8,276 nt of DNA, from NCBI GenBank assembly GCA_934183045.1, contig CAKPRW010000065.1:1-8276 (forward strand), read 5' to 3'. The DNA is from an uncultured Clostridia bacterium (GTDB lineage Bacteria > Bacillota > Clostridia > TANB77 > CAG-508). The notes under the pieces are model-generated. The model did not search any database and was not told the origin of the DNA. It saw nothing but the letters and a program-made list of their open reading frames with translations. Position numbers and translations under genes: made by a program. Positions 7,412-8,276 of the stretch are shown here, piece after piece. Position 1 is the first letter of the stretch; the number at the start of each line of letters is the position of its first letter.

Positions 7412-7555
7412 CTATTTTATGCATTCCATATTATTAATATTTTTTATTATACTAGGTTCCATCTTATATTCTCTTTTTTCATTCATTAGACCATTTATTT
7501 CTTGTTGTACATCCGTTAATTGAGTGTAACAATATCCTTGCATATATGGTATATT
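7412..7555 (-). CDS. C-terminal end of a glycoside hydrolase family 2 enzyme, truncated at the junction
   Basis: About 47 codons end at TAG 7412-7414. They include GYCYTQLTDVQQEINGLM, the characteristic end of the TIM-barrel catalytic domain in family 2 glycosidases (beta-galactosidase / beta-glucuronidase type; usual form G[FY]CYTQ.TDVEQE.NG), followed by a short tail ending NMECIK. The rest of the gene, including its catalytic glutamates, should lie to the right, but the DNA past about 7550-7558 changes composition and codes for an unrelated protein on the other strand. The gene is therefore cut by the junction. It lies 64 bp upstream of the S66 gene in the same orientation. Confidence 0.75.
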   Translation of the reverse strand, partial: NIPYMQGYCYTQLTDVQQEINGLMNEKREYKMEPSIIKNINNMECIK

Positions 7556-7560
7556 TTGCG
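7545..7560. other. Junction between AT-rich and moderate-GC DNA
   Basis: To the left is minus-strand GH2 coding sequence in about 23-25% GC DNA; to the right is plus-strand flippase coding sequence near 50% GC. Both genes lose their N-terminal side here, and the change is complete within some 15 bases. The short AT stretch at 7543-7557 could belong to either side, so the exact breakpoint is blurred. An assembly chimera is the simplest explanation; a true recombination endpoint is the alternative. Confidence 0.75.
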
Positions 7561-8276
7561 GCACTGGTGACAGTGCCGCGTTTAAGGGCAGATACTGCCC
7601 TTTTTGCCGTTATGAGCAGTACCATTTTTTTTAATGTGATTGGAATGGAATGGCTGTATAAGGGACTGGAACAGTATTCTTATATTACGATTCGTTCTAT
7701 TGCCTTTAAGGCAATCGGATTGATATTGATGTTCCTGTTTGTGAAGGATCAGAGTGATTATGTAATCTATGGAGCCATCAGTATCGTGGCTGGAGTTGGA
7801 TCGAATGTATTAAATTTTCTTAAGTTGCCGGAAATTATTGACTTGCATCCGGTGGGTCATTATAATTTACGGAGACACTGGAAAGTAATCATGGTCTTTT
7901 TCATGATGTCCGTGGCAACGACGATCTATACGAATCTGGATACGGTCATGCTGGGATTCATGAAGGATGATGTGGAAGTGGGGTACTATACCGCATCGGT
8001 AAAAGTGAAGACAATTCTGGTCAGTTTTGTGACGGCGCTCAGTACAGTTCTTCTGCCCCGCGTGTCTTATTACATCGAGCAGGGAATGGAAGACAAGTTC
8101 CGGGAAGTCAGCCAGAAAGCATTGAATTTCGTGGCAGTGGCGGCGGTACCGGTTGTGGTGTACTTTACTTTGTATGCGAAAGAATCTATCCTGTTACTGT
8201 CAGGAACAGAGTTTATGGGTTCTGTAGTGCCGATGCAGATTATTATGCCGACGGTTCTGTTTATTGGGATCACGAA
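7546..8276 (+). CDS. Wzx-type oligosaccharide/polysaccharide flippase, internal fragment
   Basis: One plus-strand frame stays open from the junction to the window end. It gives about 240 residues without a stop. Recognisable parts are VPRLRADTALFAVMSS, IGMEWLYKGLEQYSYITIR, a loop with LHPVGHYNLRRHWK, TIYTNLDTVMLGFMKDD, VGYYTASVKVK, and ALSTVLLPRVSYY followed by the helix ending LLLSGTEF. These are typical of MOP-superfamily oligosaccharide flippases in capsule or exopolysaccharide clusters of Lachnospiraceae-type bacteria, which move lipid-linked repeat units across the cytoplasmic membrane. Complete proteins have roughly 450-500 residues, so about the first 100 or more residues are lost at the junction and the C-terminus lies past the window. 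The in-frame ATGs at 7546 and 7612 are probably internal codons rather than starts; neither is preceded by a convincing Shine-Dalgarno site. Codon use (CTG, ATC, GCG, CCG) is unlike the rest of the window. Confidence 0.85.
   Translation, partial: MVYFAALVTVPRLRADTALFAVMSSTIFFNVIGMEWLYKGLEQYSYITIRSIAFKAIGLILMFLFVKDQSDYVIYGAISIVAGVGSNVLNFLKLPEIIDLHPVGHYNLRRHWKVIMVFFMMSVATTIYTNLDTVMLGFMKDDVEVGYYTASVKVKTILVSFVTALSTVLLPRVSYYIEQGMEDKFREVSQKALNFVAVAAVPVVVYFTLYAKESILLLSGTEFMGSVVPMQIIMPTVLFIGIT
7558..7579. repeat. Perfect hairpin GCGGCACTG-GTGA-CAGTGCCGC
   Basis: Nine-base arms at 7558-7566 and 7571-7579 pair perfectly around a 4-base loop, directly at the junction. The stretch also reads as flippase codons (AALVTVPR), so a separate function is uncertain. 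Confidence 0.6.
7584..7602. repeat. Perfect terminator-like hairpin AAGGGCAG-ATA-CTGCCCTT
   Basis: Eight-base arms at 7584-7591 and 7595-7602 pair perfectly around a 3-base loop, and the plus strand carries T at 7601-7605. It has the outline of an intrinsic terminator but lies within the flippase reading frame (RADTALF), where termination would be unexpected. Confidence 0.55.

Noticed and set aside
7584..7605. Intrinsic terminator on the plus strand
   Set aside because: The shape is right, but the bases read through as conserved flippase codons. It is recorded as a hairpin only.
8070..8273. Minus-strand open frame of 67 codons in the GC-richer part
   Set aside because: It is antisense to the clearly conserved flippase frame, and its translation shows no family features.
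1..8276. CRISPR array, tRNA, rRNA, riboswitch (including preQ1 type) or transposase
   Set aside because: No regularly spaced repeats, cloverleaf, conserved rRNA segments or transposase motifs were seen by eye. A preQ1 riboswitch was considered because of Qng1, but no matching aptamer was recognised upstream of the operon.

Overview
The window looks like two pieces of DNA of different origin joined near position 7550. Positions 1 to about 7550 are very AT-rich (the sampled row 3181-3240 is about 23% GC). Codons there are dominated by TTA, ATA, AGA and AAA, Shine-Dalgarno sites are AGGAG-like, and all genes lie on the minus strand. This points to a low-GC Firmicute-type bacterium, such as a gut Clostridia or Bacilli lineage. 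Trp is encoded by TGG and no internal TGA was needed, so the ordinary bacterial code fits. From about 7555 to the end the DNA is near 50% GC (sampled row 7981-8040), uses CTG, ATC, GCG and CCG freely, and is coding on the plus strand. This piece resembles a moderate-GC Lachnospiraceae-type genome.

In the direction of transcription (right to left), the AT-rich part holds: the last ~47 codons of a glycoside hydrolase family 2 enzyme; an S66 (LdcA/MccF-like) carboxypeptidase; a 12-helix MFS transporter; a ~190 bp spacer with a good promoter and what may be the remains of a broken gene; a short Ppx/GppA-like protein; a calcineurin-like metallophosphoesterase; a HAD hydrolase of the 5'-nucleotidase type; a queuosine-salvage glycosylase (DUF2419/Qng1 family); and, behind its own probable promoter, an ABC exporter half-transporter whose C-terminus runs off the left edge.

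The Ppx-like, metallophosphoesterase, HAD and Qng1 genes are closely spaced. Three phosphate-handling proteins therefore precede an enzyme that releases queuine from queuosine 5'-phosphate. One reading is a nucleotide or modified-nucleoside salvage operon, but only the Qng1 assignment ties it to queuosine. The MFS and S66 genes sit upstream of the internal promoter and may form a separate unit with the GH2 gene.

The plus-strand gene at the right is the middle part of a Wzx-type polysaccharide flippase. It lacks its N-terminus at the junction and its C-terminus at the window edge. Two genes truncated head to head at a sharp composition change suggest an assembly chimera or a recent recombination. 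Two perfect hairpins lie side by side immediately past the junction. No rRNA, tRNA, CRISPR array or insertion sequence was seen.
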